From: Echinostoma caproni
Lineage: Eukaryota > Platyhelminthes > Trematoda > Plagiorchiida > Echinostomatidae
Direction: 5' to 3'
NCBI GenBank assembly: GCA_900618425.1
Contig: UZAN01040925.1
Location: 2,795-66,794 of the forward strand
DNA: 64,000 nucleotides
Below are positions 25,178 through 36,548 of this stretch, piece by piece. The notes beneath the pieces are model-generated. The model was given only the letters and a program-made list of their open reading frames with translations. It was not told where the DNA came from and made no database searches. The position numbers and the translations under genes are program-made. Within the stretch, counting starts at the first letter, position 1. Each line of letters begins with the position of its first letter.

Positions 25178-25410
25178 TTGCATTCGTGTTTTGATCACAT
25201 CCAATGGAGTATTACCATACACTGAGGCAGCTCCTGCAACTATGCCAAACAATCCTGTGAGTGGTTTTGATACGGGCAATCCACTGGTCTGATCTCCTCG
25301 ATACTTGCGATAATAGTCCTTCAGGGTCTCCATAACAAAGAAACGAATGGCTTGGTTGCTACCTTGTTTCATGATTGTTGCGGTCACACCTTTATATAAG
25401 CCGCCAATTC
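25178..25410 (-). CDS. SLC25A1: SLC25A1 exon (end of repeat 2, third carrier signature)
   Basis: Starts after TTGAAG in phase 1, completing the codon from the exon 11 kb upstream to give EYGIGGLYKGVTATIMKQGS. It continues NQAIRFFVMETLKDYYRKYR and GLFGIVAGAASVYGNTPLDV (third signature P-L-D-V-I-K), ending IKTRMQ before donor GTGAGT (phase 0). The KQGSNQAIRFF block contains residues that line the substrate pathway in this family. Joined length across the splice equals that of other SLC25A1 proteins. Confidence 0.97.
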
Positions 25411-26029
25411 CTTCAAATCGGGCAATAGATGAGATTTTTAAGTTAAATAAAACCCAAAAGCAATCAAGATAGACTTACGCACTAGGAAACGTGCAGATCT
25501 AAGAAAAAAGATCTACCACTGCCTTTTTTGATCCTTATTCTGAAAACAGCTTTATTGCTAGAGAGACTGAAAGACATATTGAATTCCATCGTAATTTATA
25601 TCCTACAGAATGGACAGTAAGTAGCAATTGCTCTTATAGACGAAGACTTGCCATGTGATAAAAAGAATTGAGCGGCACACATATAATGAGCTCAACAATT
25701 TTCTCATAGGTGAGTTAACAATTTTTCATCTACCATTTGATGTCATCTTCTGTGACAATGACAAACATCTTCAGAATGTTCGAGGATCAACCTATTAATT
25801 TCTCTGTAGATTGAAACATTTCTTGACCTCAACTGTTGCCATTTGTTTGATCGCATTATGTTCTTTCATGCAAAAAAATTAGATGAGTGAATAAATGTTC
25901 CGAAAATTGAATTATTCAAGGTTTTTCCCGAGATATCGATTCTCCCAGCCGTTCTGCTGCTTTCATTTTTTGGATAAATCTTTTCATGATGACTGTATTG
26001 AAATACTTGTTTTCGGGAAAGTTGAGCAA

Positions 26030-26110
26030 CAAGGTTTGTTTATTCAGCCCACGTTTATAATGTTTTCCTGATAAAAGTTGCTACATCGGATGAAACGTTT
26101 GAATTCTAAG
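26030..26110 (+). repeat. Possible Penelope-type terminal motif (weak)
   Basis: TTTTCCTGATAAAAGTTGC followed by GGATGAAACGTTTGAATTC resembles the CCTGATGAAG...GAAACGTT signature seen at Penelope-like element ends. No coding part is adjacent. Confidence 0.3.
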
Positions 26111-27498
26111 GCACGAGAAACAAAGAATTATCTTGAAATATTTGAACGGTACCCATTTCATTCCAATAATTGGATTGCACCCGAAACGTATCTAAGAACA
26201 CTCACATGCATGAGCATAATAAAAAATTATTATTTTGTATATATTAAGGAGTAAAGTTTTCAGTTTTTAATATAAGTACTCCGATTTAAAGTTGACATCT
26301 TTTTCAAACTTGAAGATTTGTTAGGGTAGGTTCGTCTCATTTATTGTTTTTATGACGGGCCAAATACTTGCGCATATGATCACTGTTTTCAGTTGACAAT
26401 CAATAAGTTGGGACATTCGATTTTGCAAAGCATAATTACTAGCTTGGTTCAAAATACCTGGCTTAGATCACCAAAACATTGATAGAAAAGTTGAGTGTCT
26501 ATCAATGTGGTTGTGAGAATTCGGTAATTGGATGCTTTCAGTTTTGACACATCGTTTTCCAAAACAATAAAGCGATGAAGATGTCATTAAAATAAAATGT
26601 TCATCGAGTTCTTGTAGAAACTGATGAAAAGGCTGATGATAGGAAAAAAAACTGAAAATACATAAAGGGAAGAAAATAAAATTCCTCTTCCTAGTGAAAA
26701 ATAATCAATCAAGTAACATCCAAAACTCTGGAAGTTTTTTTCATATCATACGAACAATTTATTGTGGTCCTATAACAAATGAGAACCAACCTCGAACGAA
26801 AATGGAGTCGTCCAAAAATGCAAACAAGTGAAGACCAGGAAAAGTTTATTTCACCTGTCAATAGAGCGTTCGCATTTGATTTGTAGAGGCTCAGTGAGTC
26901 ACTAAGCAGGAGAGTTTTGAATAAATTGAAATTCAGAATTACTATTTTATTTGCCATACCCATCAGTTGACGATTCAGTTTCTAAATAATCTCAAAGAGA
27001 GCCGTTTATATAGGTGCATAGTTGAAGAGATACGATCTGCTCTTTTTTAGTCGAGTCAGGTTATTGCTTGTCGATTGTTATATTAAAAATCATTCAACTT
27101 ATCTCAAAGAATTTCAGAAATTTGTTTTCGATCAAAATCTACTAATACAGATGTACACTTCCGGTCGCCAGATTCCTGATAATCTGATAAACATTTTACG
27201 ATATAACATCATAGCGCAATTTGGTGGTCTGTGATTCGACCGCTTAAGAGCAGCTATCGGACAAATATTTGCATCAGTAAGCCGCGAGACATCTTTCCAT
27301 TAAGAGATGAGTGTTGAATAAGGTATAATGAGGGTGCCATAGATAAATAGATGAGTAACCCTCACAAATAGTTTACTAGTGAAAAGTACGAAATGGATTG
27401 AAATAGTAGCGAAGTACTGTGCAGGATAACATGCTCATATTAGATGCATACGTTATTTCTTGGATCTGCTCTGCATTGATGGAATCGTTGAATGCCAA

Positions 27499-27741
27499 TC
27501 AACTGGTACTCGCTTTCACAATATTGCGCCAATTTTTTAATTGCCAGTTGATGTTTTCATCTGTGGTAAATAGAATAACCTGATTATATCTCCTTCCTCC
27601 TGAGAAATAACACTTTTCTTCTGTCATAAATACAGATTCTACATTGCATGTGCGACATAAAAACAAACAAGGCATCTTTAGTCTATCTGCATCGCNAGGC
27701 AAGCTCTGTTGGATACCAATCAATCTACACATAGCTTTCAA
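27499..27741 (-). pseudogene. Zinc-ribbon transposase-like fragment (tentative)
   Basis: A minus-strand frame reads CLFLCRTCNVESVFMTEEKC, then YFSGGRRYNQVILFTTDENI and WQLKNWRNIVKAST. A CxxC pair followed by a YFSGG/RR..Q..L block loosely recalls the N-terminal zinc-ribbon part of ISXO2-like transposases in invertebrate genomes. No DDE residues are visible downstream, and one residue is unknown because of an N. It could be a chance frame. Confidence 0.25.
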
Positions 27742-28014
27742 CCCTTCTTCGCCTAGCTGATCAGGGTGACAAAACAGGTCTTACTGTGCTTTTGTATGTG
27801 TGTTTATAAGTGAGAAATGACTGACTGTTTCAAATTACACAACGTTGATGACCAACATAATGAATAATCGAAGAGATGCCTGCGGCTGAACATGCATGCG
27901 GTTATTCCGGTGGCTTGATAGTGCATATTCGGTTGCACATAAGACTATATTAATGGACAATTGTATAAAACTAGCAAGAATTTCGCCGTGTCTAACTAGA
28001 GCAAGTGACGCGTA

Positions 28015-28570
28015 AACTTAAAATCTACAAAGTACTAGGCAGCCGTTTTAATCTGCCTGTGTCTAATCAGCAGTGTGANNNNNNNNNNNNNNNNNNNNNN
28101 NNNNNNNNNNNNNNNNNNNNNNNNNNNNNNNNNNNNNNNNNNNNNNNNNNNNNNNNNNNNNNNNNNNNNNNNNNNNNNNNNNNNNNNNNNNNNNNNNNNN
28201 NNNNNNNNNNNNNNNNNNNNNNNNNNNNNNNNNNNNNNNNNNNNNNNNNNNNNNNNNNNNNNNNNNNNNNNNNNNNNNNNNNNNNNNNNNNNNNNNNNNN
28301 NNNNNNNNNNNNNNNNNNNNNNNNNNNNNNNNNNNNNNNNNNNNNNNNNNNNNNNNNNNNNNNNNNNNNNNNNNNNNNNNNNNNNNNNNNNNNNNNNNNN
28401 NNNNNNNNNNNNNNNNNNNNNNNNNNNNNNNNNNNNNNNNNNNNNNNNNNNNNNNNNNNNNNNNNNNNNNNNNNNNNNNNNNNNNNNNNNNCAGCAGTGT
28501 GAATCCATCGACTCAACCGGGGATTGAAACCGGGACCTCGCCGGAAGCATACTACTCATGCTGCCACCAC
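28015..28570 (-). repeat. Sm-alpha-like hammerhead SINE copy, split by an N gap
   Basis: On the minus strand: A-box-like TGGCAGCATGAG (28555-28566), B box GGTTTCAATCC (28521-28531), then CACACTGCTG at the gap edge. On the far side of the gap the same TCACACTGCTG recurs, followed by CTGATTA (hammerhead core with one change), a degraded stem II, AAAACGGCTGCC and TAGTAC, which parallels the plus-strand hammerhead at 20754-20798. Layout matches the copies at 57040-57160 and 60978-61140. Confidence 0.65.
28079..28491. other. Assembly gap (413 N), probably spurious
   Basis: Run of N. Both edges carry the same 11-mer CAGCAGTGTGA. Merging the two sides over it gives a repeat unit of the same length as the copy near 61018. 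Confidence 0.99.
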
Positions 28571-28634
28571 AAAAATGATCAAACTGAGCATCATTTTCGA
28601 TAACTTCCCCCTAGGGCTAATACAGTTATACAGT

Positions 28635-28838
28635 CATACATAGGGTTCAGAATGGCCAAACTAGTGTAGTGGTTTGATGTGATGAATTTGATTGGTTGAT
28701 TGTGATCTTGTGATAATGGATTTGGTAATGAAAAAACCATGCCCTTTCATTTCCAAACCACAATGAGATCACAATCAACCAATCATATTCATCATATCAG
28801 ACTATTACGCTAGTTTGACAACTTTGAACCCTGTATGT
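28635..28838. mobile_element. Foldback (MITE-like) inverted repeat
   Basis: About 204 bp whose two halves are reverse complements for at least 70 bp at high identity. The left arm holds TTGATTGGTTGATTGTGATC and the right arm GATCACAATCAACCAATCAT; outer parts TAGGGTTCA and TGAACCCT also pair. Identity fades toward a short centre. No coding capacity. The target-site duplication is not clear. Confidence 0.8.
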
Positions 28839-30396
28839 AACTATATTAACTCGAGTAGGAAGTTATCGAAAACAAATTTGGTTGCTACAGTGTTTTCCTA
28901 ATGTCACGATGGAAATACTCATTGAGTTTATCATTTCCTTTATAAACGCATAGCAGAACTAACATTTGTGAGCTTAATGCAGTTATCTCACTTTGTGCAT
29001 CACAACAGTAGCCTCCATGGTTATGACTTGATTGAAAACATTCCTATTGTAAAAAAAATCACCCATTACTCTCATGTAATTTCTTACTAAAATTGCTTCT
29101 CCGACGGTCAGGGAGTGGTAGCGCTACTTGGAATAAGATATATTGTACTTGAATGTAAGTTTCACGTAAAATGCTGACTCGACAAATTATAAACTTGACG
29201 AAGCTGAAGAAATACATATCGATCGACTGGTTTAAATACTGCCCATCATCACCTTGGATAACAGAAAACCACCATATACCTATTGTATTCAAAATTTACC
29301 GTTCGCTAGCCTAAGAGTGCGCGAAAACCTTTTTTGGCAGCATACATCGCCATAATCCTCCGGGTGTTGCACCCTTGTTTGACGCAAGTTGCTTTTCACT
29401 TTTGATCACACATCGCAGATGCAAAACATCTCAACAGGTTGCTTTTGATTGAGCGTTTTCTATCTCCGTCAAACCATCAACAAGACAAAAATGTAGGAAG
29501 TATTCGAAAGTATACGCAAAATGATAACAGCATGTTCCAGTTTCAGCCTAAAGAATCAATAACCTTGCACATCTGCGAGGTGAATTTAATCTTTGTATTT
29601 TGGCCCCCCAAGTCGGTTTGCATAGTAGTCGGTTTGCATCTGTGTGACTGCTCACTTTGGTTTCTTTACATTGCGATACAAATTTGTTTGATCAATGAAT
29701 AATTGATTAATGGGCTGAGAGCAACCTTAACCAACAGGTAAAAATGAGGATAATCTGAATGTACGTAGAAGGAGAGTATTATACTCGATAGATACTGCGT
29801 ACGATATCAATATATACTTACTCGGTTATTCAGCCGTCGCCGTCGTCTATGCTCAGACAACAGATCTTCGAGATCGACCTACTCAGTACACATAGATATA
29901 ACATTTGAACATACGATGAAGACTTATATAATTACCATAATACTTTTACTCTAAGTTTTTATTTCAACAATGTGAAAGGAACAATTATNNNACAATTATT
30001 AATTTCATAGTCCGTATCTGCATGACCTAGCTTTAATCTCTTAACTAGAAAGTTCTGCATAGGCCAGCAACACGAAATAATTTAGTCTTAATGAAATTTA
30101 CACAGGTGGTAATAAATGGGAAAACAAATAAAGTAAGGTTAAGAGGGAAACGGTATTTGGCTGGACTAAAACGCACATCGGAACTCAATAATTTGATAAA
30201 AAACATACATTCATCATTTAATAGTCGAAATTAGTGGCTAAACGTTTTGTAAAATACAATAACCCTTGAAGAATTATGATGCAATTTATTGTTTTTTCCG
30301 CAGTATTATTATTCTCACATTTGACGGAATACTGGTCGATTAGGACGTGTTAAACTGTTAACTGTTTTTTTTTGTTAATATGAGCTAAACTTTTCC
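28839..30396. other. Intron sequence with a 3-N gap at 29989-29991
   Basis: No gene recognised. The 3-N gap is flanked on both sides by ACAATTAT, suggesting overlapping contig ends. Confidence 0.6.
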
Positions 30397-30575
30397 TTTT
30401 ACTTTTCATCTATTTTTCATTTTATTGAATGTACAAAGATACCATTTTCAGTAACAGGAAGCGGCCAATCAAAGGGATGCCATTCACCACACAATGGAGA
30501 AAGTCAGGCGGTAGTGGTGGAATTCGACGGCGCATCCCCGGGGTGATAATTTGGTGACGTTACCACCGGGCCACC
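30397..30575 (-). repeat. tRNA-derived SINE copy
   Basis: Minus strand begins TGGCCCGGTGGTAACGTCAC and runs through CTTTGATTGGCCGCTTCCTG to ATTCAATAAAATGAAAA. It is collinear with 21228-21400 but has a damaged B box. Confidence 0.75.
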
Positions 30576-30595
30576 TGTTTACTCCCTTCACCAAA

Positions 30596-30883
30596 ATGAG
30601 CACTACTATATCACACAGGCATCACGATATTTATTTTATCATTATTGTTGCTCTCGCTTGTTTTGAGAGTATCTGTTTTCGAAGTACTCCAGGCATATTG
30701 CTTACCAATGGAAACCGAATTGAAGCTCAATCCAGTCGGGACAAAGGAAATGTTTTGCAAGGACGACATCATCAATATGAATTATTTCCTCAAGATGGAT
30801 TATATAACCTAAATTTAGGCTCACTCTTCCACGAAGATCAGCTGTTTAGCAGTCCGTCGTTACTTGAAATCTATTTCGTTTGA
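30596..30883 (+). CDS. Hypothetical small protein with signal-peptide-like start
   Basis: A 95-residue open frame with stop. After MSTTISHRHHD it has a hydrophobic run YFIIIVALACFESICF, then a polar remainder including QSSRDKGNVLQGRHHQYELF and ending LLEIYFV. A short N-terminal hydrophobic stretch followed by a polar domain looks like a secreted protein. It lies inside the 11-kb SLC25A1 intron on the opposite strand, just after a SINE. I recognise no family, no promoter is evident, and AT-rich DNA often yields hydrophobic chance frames. Confidence 0.25.
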   Translation: MSTTISHRHHDIYFIIIVALACFESICFRSTPGILLTNGNRIEAQSSRDKGNVLQGRHHQYELFPQDGLYNLNLGSLFHEDQLFSSPSLLEIYFV

Positions 30884-31834
30884 TTTCTTGCGAAAATAAA
30901 CCATATTCTAATGGGGTAATAAGAATTTCGGCTTGTTTTTTATTGTGGAAAGGCCTTGTTAGAGAACACTCTTGGATTGAACAAGACTGAAGTAGTTAGA
31001 TGTAACTCCTCTGTGTCCCACGTGAGAAGAAATACGGGTATTGGCAGTCAAACAGGTAGGTAAAGTGAACCTAAGCTCACTAAATAAGTCGTCGTCGTCG
31101 TCGATCTGTAGCAGCGCTCGATAGCGCACTCGGGTTTCGCACAGTTGAAGAGCTTTATAAATGACACTATTTAGGTCAATTTTCAACAAAAACCATTAGT
31201 TCCTTAATAGGAGAGCTGAAGAACGAATAGATATCACATAAAATATAAGACTTATCATGATACAAGAATTTTGGTTGTCCAATTAAATTGAATGATGTTT
31301 TACTTTGGATTAAGCTAACTGCCCCATAAGTGTCCGTGAGCGGGGAAGAAATGTTGTCAGTTTGGTTAGCAGCAACTGGAGCAAATCAATTACCTTGATT
31401 TACGAATACTCGGCAAAAAGTGGTGGAGAAAGTCAAGAACTCTAAACAAATGTTTGGGTGTCTTTCATTCCATACACCTTGAACACATTGTTCCGGTGCC
31501 TAATGGTGTCGGTAAGTGAACTAAACAAATTTTGCGAACTTGTCCACCTGCGTGATTTAGTGTGATTATTTGTAAGTGATTTTAATAAACACGGTTTGAC
31601 CATAAGTGGTTTTGAAATTTTCGTAAATTTTCCCCCAAGATTTGATGCATATAAGGAGTTTGCTTTTGTCAACGGACCACAATTTCCGGTGGTTTAGGAA
31701 CGCTTGCTTCTAACTGCCTGTAATTAGTATATCAAGGAAGGTTGTCCAAATGTATAATGTAAGACAAGCCGGGACTATCAAGAACAATCAGTCGGAATAA
31801 CTGTTCATCAGACAAACTAGAGAAGTTAAAACTT

Positions 31835-32044
31835 TTGAGTGATGTGAAACATCTCCCACAGTTTCAGGCGGGACCTCTTCTGCTTTCCCAGATTATGCCA
31901 ATGAATATCTTAATTTTTAGTTTAATCATTCTTGCCCCGTTCAAACTATCTTCATCTACACCGGTATCTATTCATTACCATCACTGTTCTGTTGCAGAGA
32001 AGGAAAAGGAAAGATCTGAAAACTCCGAAGGAACATCCTGGTAA
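31835..32044 (+). CDS. Hypothetical small ORF with internal signal-peptide-like Met
   Basis: From the internal Met at about 31898 the frame reads MNILIFSLIILAPFKLSSST followed by a short acidic/basic tail (EKEKERSENSEGTSW) and a stop. A GTAAAC donor-like string overlaps the stop codon. It resembles a first exon of a small secreted flatworm protein, but no partner exon was found. Confidence 0.2.
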   Translation: MSDVKHLPQFQAGPLLLSQIMPMNILIFSLIILAPFKLSSSTPVSIHYHHCSVAEKEKERSENSEGTSW

Positions 32045-32789
32045 ACCTGGTTGATCAATTCTGAAATCACAAGCCAGAATTAGTGCCTACATAGATACCA
32101 TCCTAGGCAACTTCAGTTTCCGTAGCTCAGAGGAAGGTCACAAACGCATGTGACAGCAATAATTACCAAATAAAACGAAAAGAAACCTTCGCTGTTCCAA
32201 AACACCGTTTGGAGTTCATCCAAATTTTTCAATGCACATTTGTGCTTGCCTTAAGTAGCTGCAAGCCGCCACGAAACTATCAAACCGGCCACGGTCCTTC
32301 AACAGGTAAGGAGAATTAGGATAGAACTTGCGGTCCGAGTGTTTTACCCCCATGGTACTCAAGGATTTAGCTGTTAATCTATCAGTTGCAGTGGAAACGT
32401 TTATGATATTTGGAAATCGGTCGAGATAACGCTTGTGTCGATAAGAGAATCTTAGAACAACGTCCCATCGCATGCAAAGCAATCATGGTCAAATGATTAT
32501 AGAGACTTGCAAGGGTTCACTGTTACAAAATTTGCGGGGGATAACCTGACACCGCTCATTGCCCTTCGCGCTCCACATTTATTGCTGTTGCTTATTCTGT
32601 TCACATTAAGTTCAGCTCTACATGTGATGATGTTCTTCGATTACAAAACGCATTCAGTAATCTTGATTGATTAGTATTGTTCAATCAATTCGACAATTAT
32701 ATTGCAGATAGAAACTTGCACGTTTACCCGTGATTTCTTGTAGATCAATTGATCCTTACATGCGTTCACAGCAATAAATTCACTACACA
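32045..32789. other. Intron sequence, nothing recognised
   Basis: The minus frame 32216-32482 (88 residues, including FPNIINVSTATDRLTAKSLS) is the longest stretch here. I cannot assign it. Confidence 0.4.
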
Positions 32790-32955
32790 AACCGTCAAGT
32801 TGTGAGATGGTCGAAATAACACCGTGGAGGTTCCTACTTTCAAACAGTACACCGGCCGTCTTCCCATTTTCTGTATCTTACGTGCCCGTGGCCTCCTTCC
32901 TGAATGTTCATTGTACATTTGTATACTTCATAAACAAAAAAGGAAGTAAAAACAT
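32790..32955 (+). repeat. SINE copy, same tail family
   Basis: Contains CCGTCTTCCCATTTTCTGTA, CTTCCTGAATG, ACATTTGTATACTTCATAAA and a final AAAAAAGGAAGTAAAAAC. The order and spacing match 58108-58290, though the tRNA-like head is eroded. A TA-rich run follows. Confidence 0.65.
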
Positions 32956-35900
32956 TTATATTTATATCTACATTTATATACTCACTATATCTCGTCACGT
33001 GTTCTGCAGGTGACAGCCTTTATCCCGGTATTTCTCCCCCTTGGAGCTAAACTGTTTGCTTTTCCTTTGTTATGTATTGCTTAAAAATCAGTCACCGATT
33101 TGTTATCGGTAAATGAAGTGCTCACCTCTGAAAAAACCTGATAACCTGAAAACAAGTTAGATGTTATTAGAAAACTGGTCACTATCTCGTCCCTTTTTTC
33201 TGGCTGCCGTAAAAGGTCTGGATGTTGTTTTTCCTGTTAACTGATGAATAAATACAGATCCCTTGAAGACAGGCCACTCCCTCTTTTTGCTAATCATGAA
33301 ATCATACAAACATCGACCGAGGTTGAACGTTTGGTAACAGACTTACTTACCCAACGCATTCAATCATCCCTGCACGTTCGAGAGACATCCTGCAACGATA
33401 CAAAGCTTTCATTTTTCTCGCTGAGATTAATAATCGTTTTTGTTGCCCACAAGTTGAAAATATATGCCAATTTATGCATATTCATATACTGGTTGTATTG
33501 CTTTCTGATTATTTCCTCTATTGGTTGAACATTATTTAAATTTTTGGAAAGATCCATAAAAAACATTTATAACTGTACTGGCGTAACTAGAGACACGTTT
33601 GGGAACGCTGCCGTCGATAGACACCTAAATACATGGTAAAAGTTAATATAAAAGTACCACTACAATCACAAATCGAGCTTCTAAAATCTGTATATACATC
33701 TTACACACGGTCAAAATTCGAACCTTTTTGGTCGTATCTACGTGTATCGTAGTTCTCTTCTTTTATACTTCGCACCTTTCGTTTGTACGATATGGAAAAG
33801 TTCCTACAAAAGTGACTTCCTTAGTTAAAATAATTGATTGATTAATTGTTTACTGTTTTTAAATTTTATTTCCATAAATATCGCATGAAAAGCTGAACAT
33901 TTTTCACCTCCCTTGAATTAAGATACTACTTATACGAACTGACTGAATTTTGCGGAGCAGACCGCGATTCATTCGTCGCTGAGGTCACTCCATTTTATGG
34001 TGCACTATTTATCCGAAGTGGACGAGGCAAACGAAACGCTCGTAAGGAATATTTCTGTTGCCTTGCAGGATGAACTTTAGAGTACAAACCGTACGAGGTT
34101 CAATCACAAAAAACGCGGCCGAGTTTCCGTGAACTCGCTTGTCCCTCCAGATTAATGGGACAAGTTATAAAAAAAATAGAACCGTGCTGGAAACACTGCC
34201 TTGTATCTTACTCCTGCGTGGATATTTTACATGAAGTCGACCCATCCGGCAGCGAAAACTATTTATGCTGTGAGCAATTAATGGTGGGACTGAGACACTA
34301 GTGCATTTATGGTGATTAAACTAAACCTAAAACAATTCATATATTCTGCTTGTTTTTTTTTGCATGATTTTAAATATGAAACAATCAACGGAGAAAGGAA
34401 ATCACTGTTTTCTGCATATGCATATTCAAGAATTCATGGTTTAACCGCAAAACAAATTATTTTATTTTGGTCGCGGGAGATTGTTGTATTATACGTGGTG
34501 GTTCTTTTAATCGTATTGTCTATGCATAACTTGATCTTCAAGAAAGGATGGAATAGATAAAGGCTACTGCGGTATGAAACAAAATTGGTCGCAGTAAAAC
34601 TCAAATAAAACTGAACAGTAATTAAATGCATATCGTTGCTTTTGCCTTGATAATCACAAAACAGTGAATACGTAGTGGGATAAGGTCCAAAACTACGTTT
34701 CATGGATCCCGTTCCAGCGTTGAGAGCGGAAACGCTCGTCAACCGAAACAAGTTACGGTAAGAGACATGAGTCGTACAAATCGAGTTCTCTATGGGACAG
34801 ATTAAAAAAGTTTTAGTCACCACTCTAACCAAACGTTTCTGAGGCAATTTCACATTGAATGCCCCTTCATATTTCGTTACTAGGAATCCGCTATCAGTTT
34901 GGACAACAACCTAATATCAATAAACTATGTGATTCCCAATGCAAAATATTTGTCCGTCTATTTTGTACAAAAATGACTGTTTGTTGTCGTGCTGGTAAAC
35001 CTAATATTTAATTTCTCATTTAGTATCCCACAGAATGTATCACTCTACTTGAGGATCATTTAGCTGTGTTTCTTCGGCTTGTCCGCGATGTGATAACACA
35101 TTGGTGCTGGTTTGCGTCATCAAATTTGATAACAAAACTGCACGTATAAATAAAATGTAAAACGTAGTTAAGATAAAACAAGTCGTGCAAACGTGTCTGT
35201 TCAACTCATCTGAACTGAGCTAAGGAATCAAGGGTTCAATTTTAGGGCGAATCATGACCATTATCCTCTTGTTTTGAAATGCTTTTTGATTCTTACTTTT
35301 GCTTTTTGTTGAGTATAAATAAGGAATGGTTAGTTTTTGCTCACGCACTACGTGTTTCTTTAACGTTCATCCTCAGAGAAACAGATCAATTCTTTTCTCC
35401 TTTTGACGATAATTGCGAACCGCGGAGATAGAGAGCGGGTGATGATATTTGCGATGAATTGTGGCACGAACTTGGGTGGGACAGGTTAGTTGAGGAGGGC
35501 AAACCGACCAGGCGAATCAATTGAGTAGTTGGATAAACGGAAAATTGGAACAGTTCGGAAACGAAGCGAGAACGGTAGAGCAAAACAAGCGACTAACTGA
35601 TTCGTGACCTCGAATGGAAGTGAGTCACTGATTTGCACGAAATCAGTGGTAAATATACCGAGAAACAGTGCGGAAAATTGAGCCGTCCGGACTTGTTTAC
35701 TCAAACAAGATAGACGTTAGTTTATTCAAGAAACTCAAATGTTTTTCTCCAAAAGACACGTTGAGGACTGACTGCTCAAAACATCTGGCTACATCGATCA
35801 AACCCAAAATCTCTAAGATTGCACAGTAATTGGAACTAAAAACTGTTTAAACGTAAAATATTTACTGTCTATTCACCGGAATTTGGTTTATAAAGAATCG

Positions 35901-36410
35901 AGCGGGTGGTGGGGTTGGTTTCGTACTCGTGCTATGCCTAATAAATTTGAAAACTAAATCAAATTGAGAACAAACTGCGCGAGGTGATGAAAACATGAGA
36001 AAGGAATAGAAGTTTGTTAGATTATTGTCTTTTTTCATGATATAATTCTCTGTAAGCACTACACGTTTTACGGAAATTCGATCAATGTGGATTTTATCCC
36101 TTAGTTTCAATCAAGCAAAACATGAATTATTACATGATGCTGTTTATCTTATCCAATAGAAGAAATGCCAAGAAAACATAAGCTTTCATAATTACAGCAC
36201 CAACTGAGAAGGTTATTCTGGTAATAAGTGAAACACTTTCCAAAACAACAATAATTCTTTCACTCAAATCAAATCATATCGCCAAAAGTATCATCGACAA
36301 TCTGTTGAACTTGGTCGCTGAAAATGAATTTTACTGGAGTGCAGAAGATCACGATAATCAGATGAATTGCTGCTAACAAACATTAGTGATAAAATTTGAA
36401 TGACACTCAC

Positions 36411-36548
36411 CATATTCCTGAACGATTGAACGAACTCCGTGGACGAAACCTCGATAGTGAGGATTTCTTGACGTCTGATCGTTGATAAATTTTACTTTGA
36501 CAGTCTCCATCGGTGTCACAGCGAAGATTGCTTCACCTATTCCGGCAC
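36411..36548 (-). CDS. SLC25A1: SLC25A1 exon (second carrier repeat)
   Basis: Exactly 45 codons plus split glycines on each side (phase 1 to phase 1). It reads [20 protein letters not shown] (second signature P-M-E-T-V-K), then [20 protein letters not shown] and VQEY. Acceptor ACCAG and donor GTGAGT. The DQTS.NP.YRGF.HGVR string is specific to SLC25A1. This is the first resolved exon after the missing one; the expected preceding residues (FG.FE... to CGL) were not found. Confidence 0.95.

Larger units (their letters stand above)
25411..36410 (-). other. SLC25A1: SLC25A1 11-kb intron
   Basis: Exactly bounded by GTGAGT at 36410 and TTGAAG at 25411 (minus strand). It holds two SINEs, a hammerhead SINE-like copy with an internal N gap, a foldback element, a 3-N gap at 29989-29991, two short plus-strand frames with signal-peptide-like starts, and otherwise unremarkable AT-rich sequence. 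A GC-richer block at 35390-35710 holds overlapping minus-strand frames that I cannot assign. Confidence 0.9.

Noticed and set aside
28005..28559. Four long open frames across 28079-28491
   Set aside because: Same reason; they are produced by the N run.
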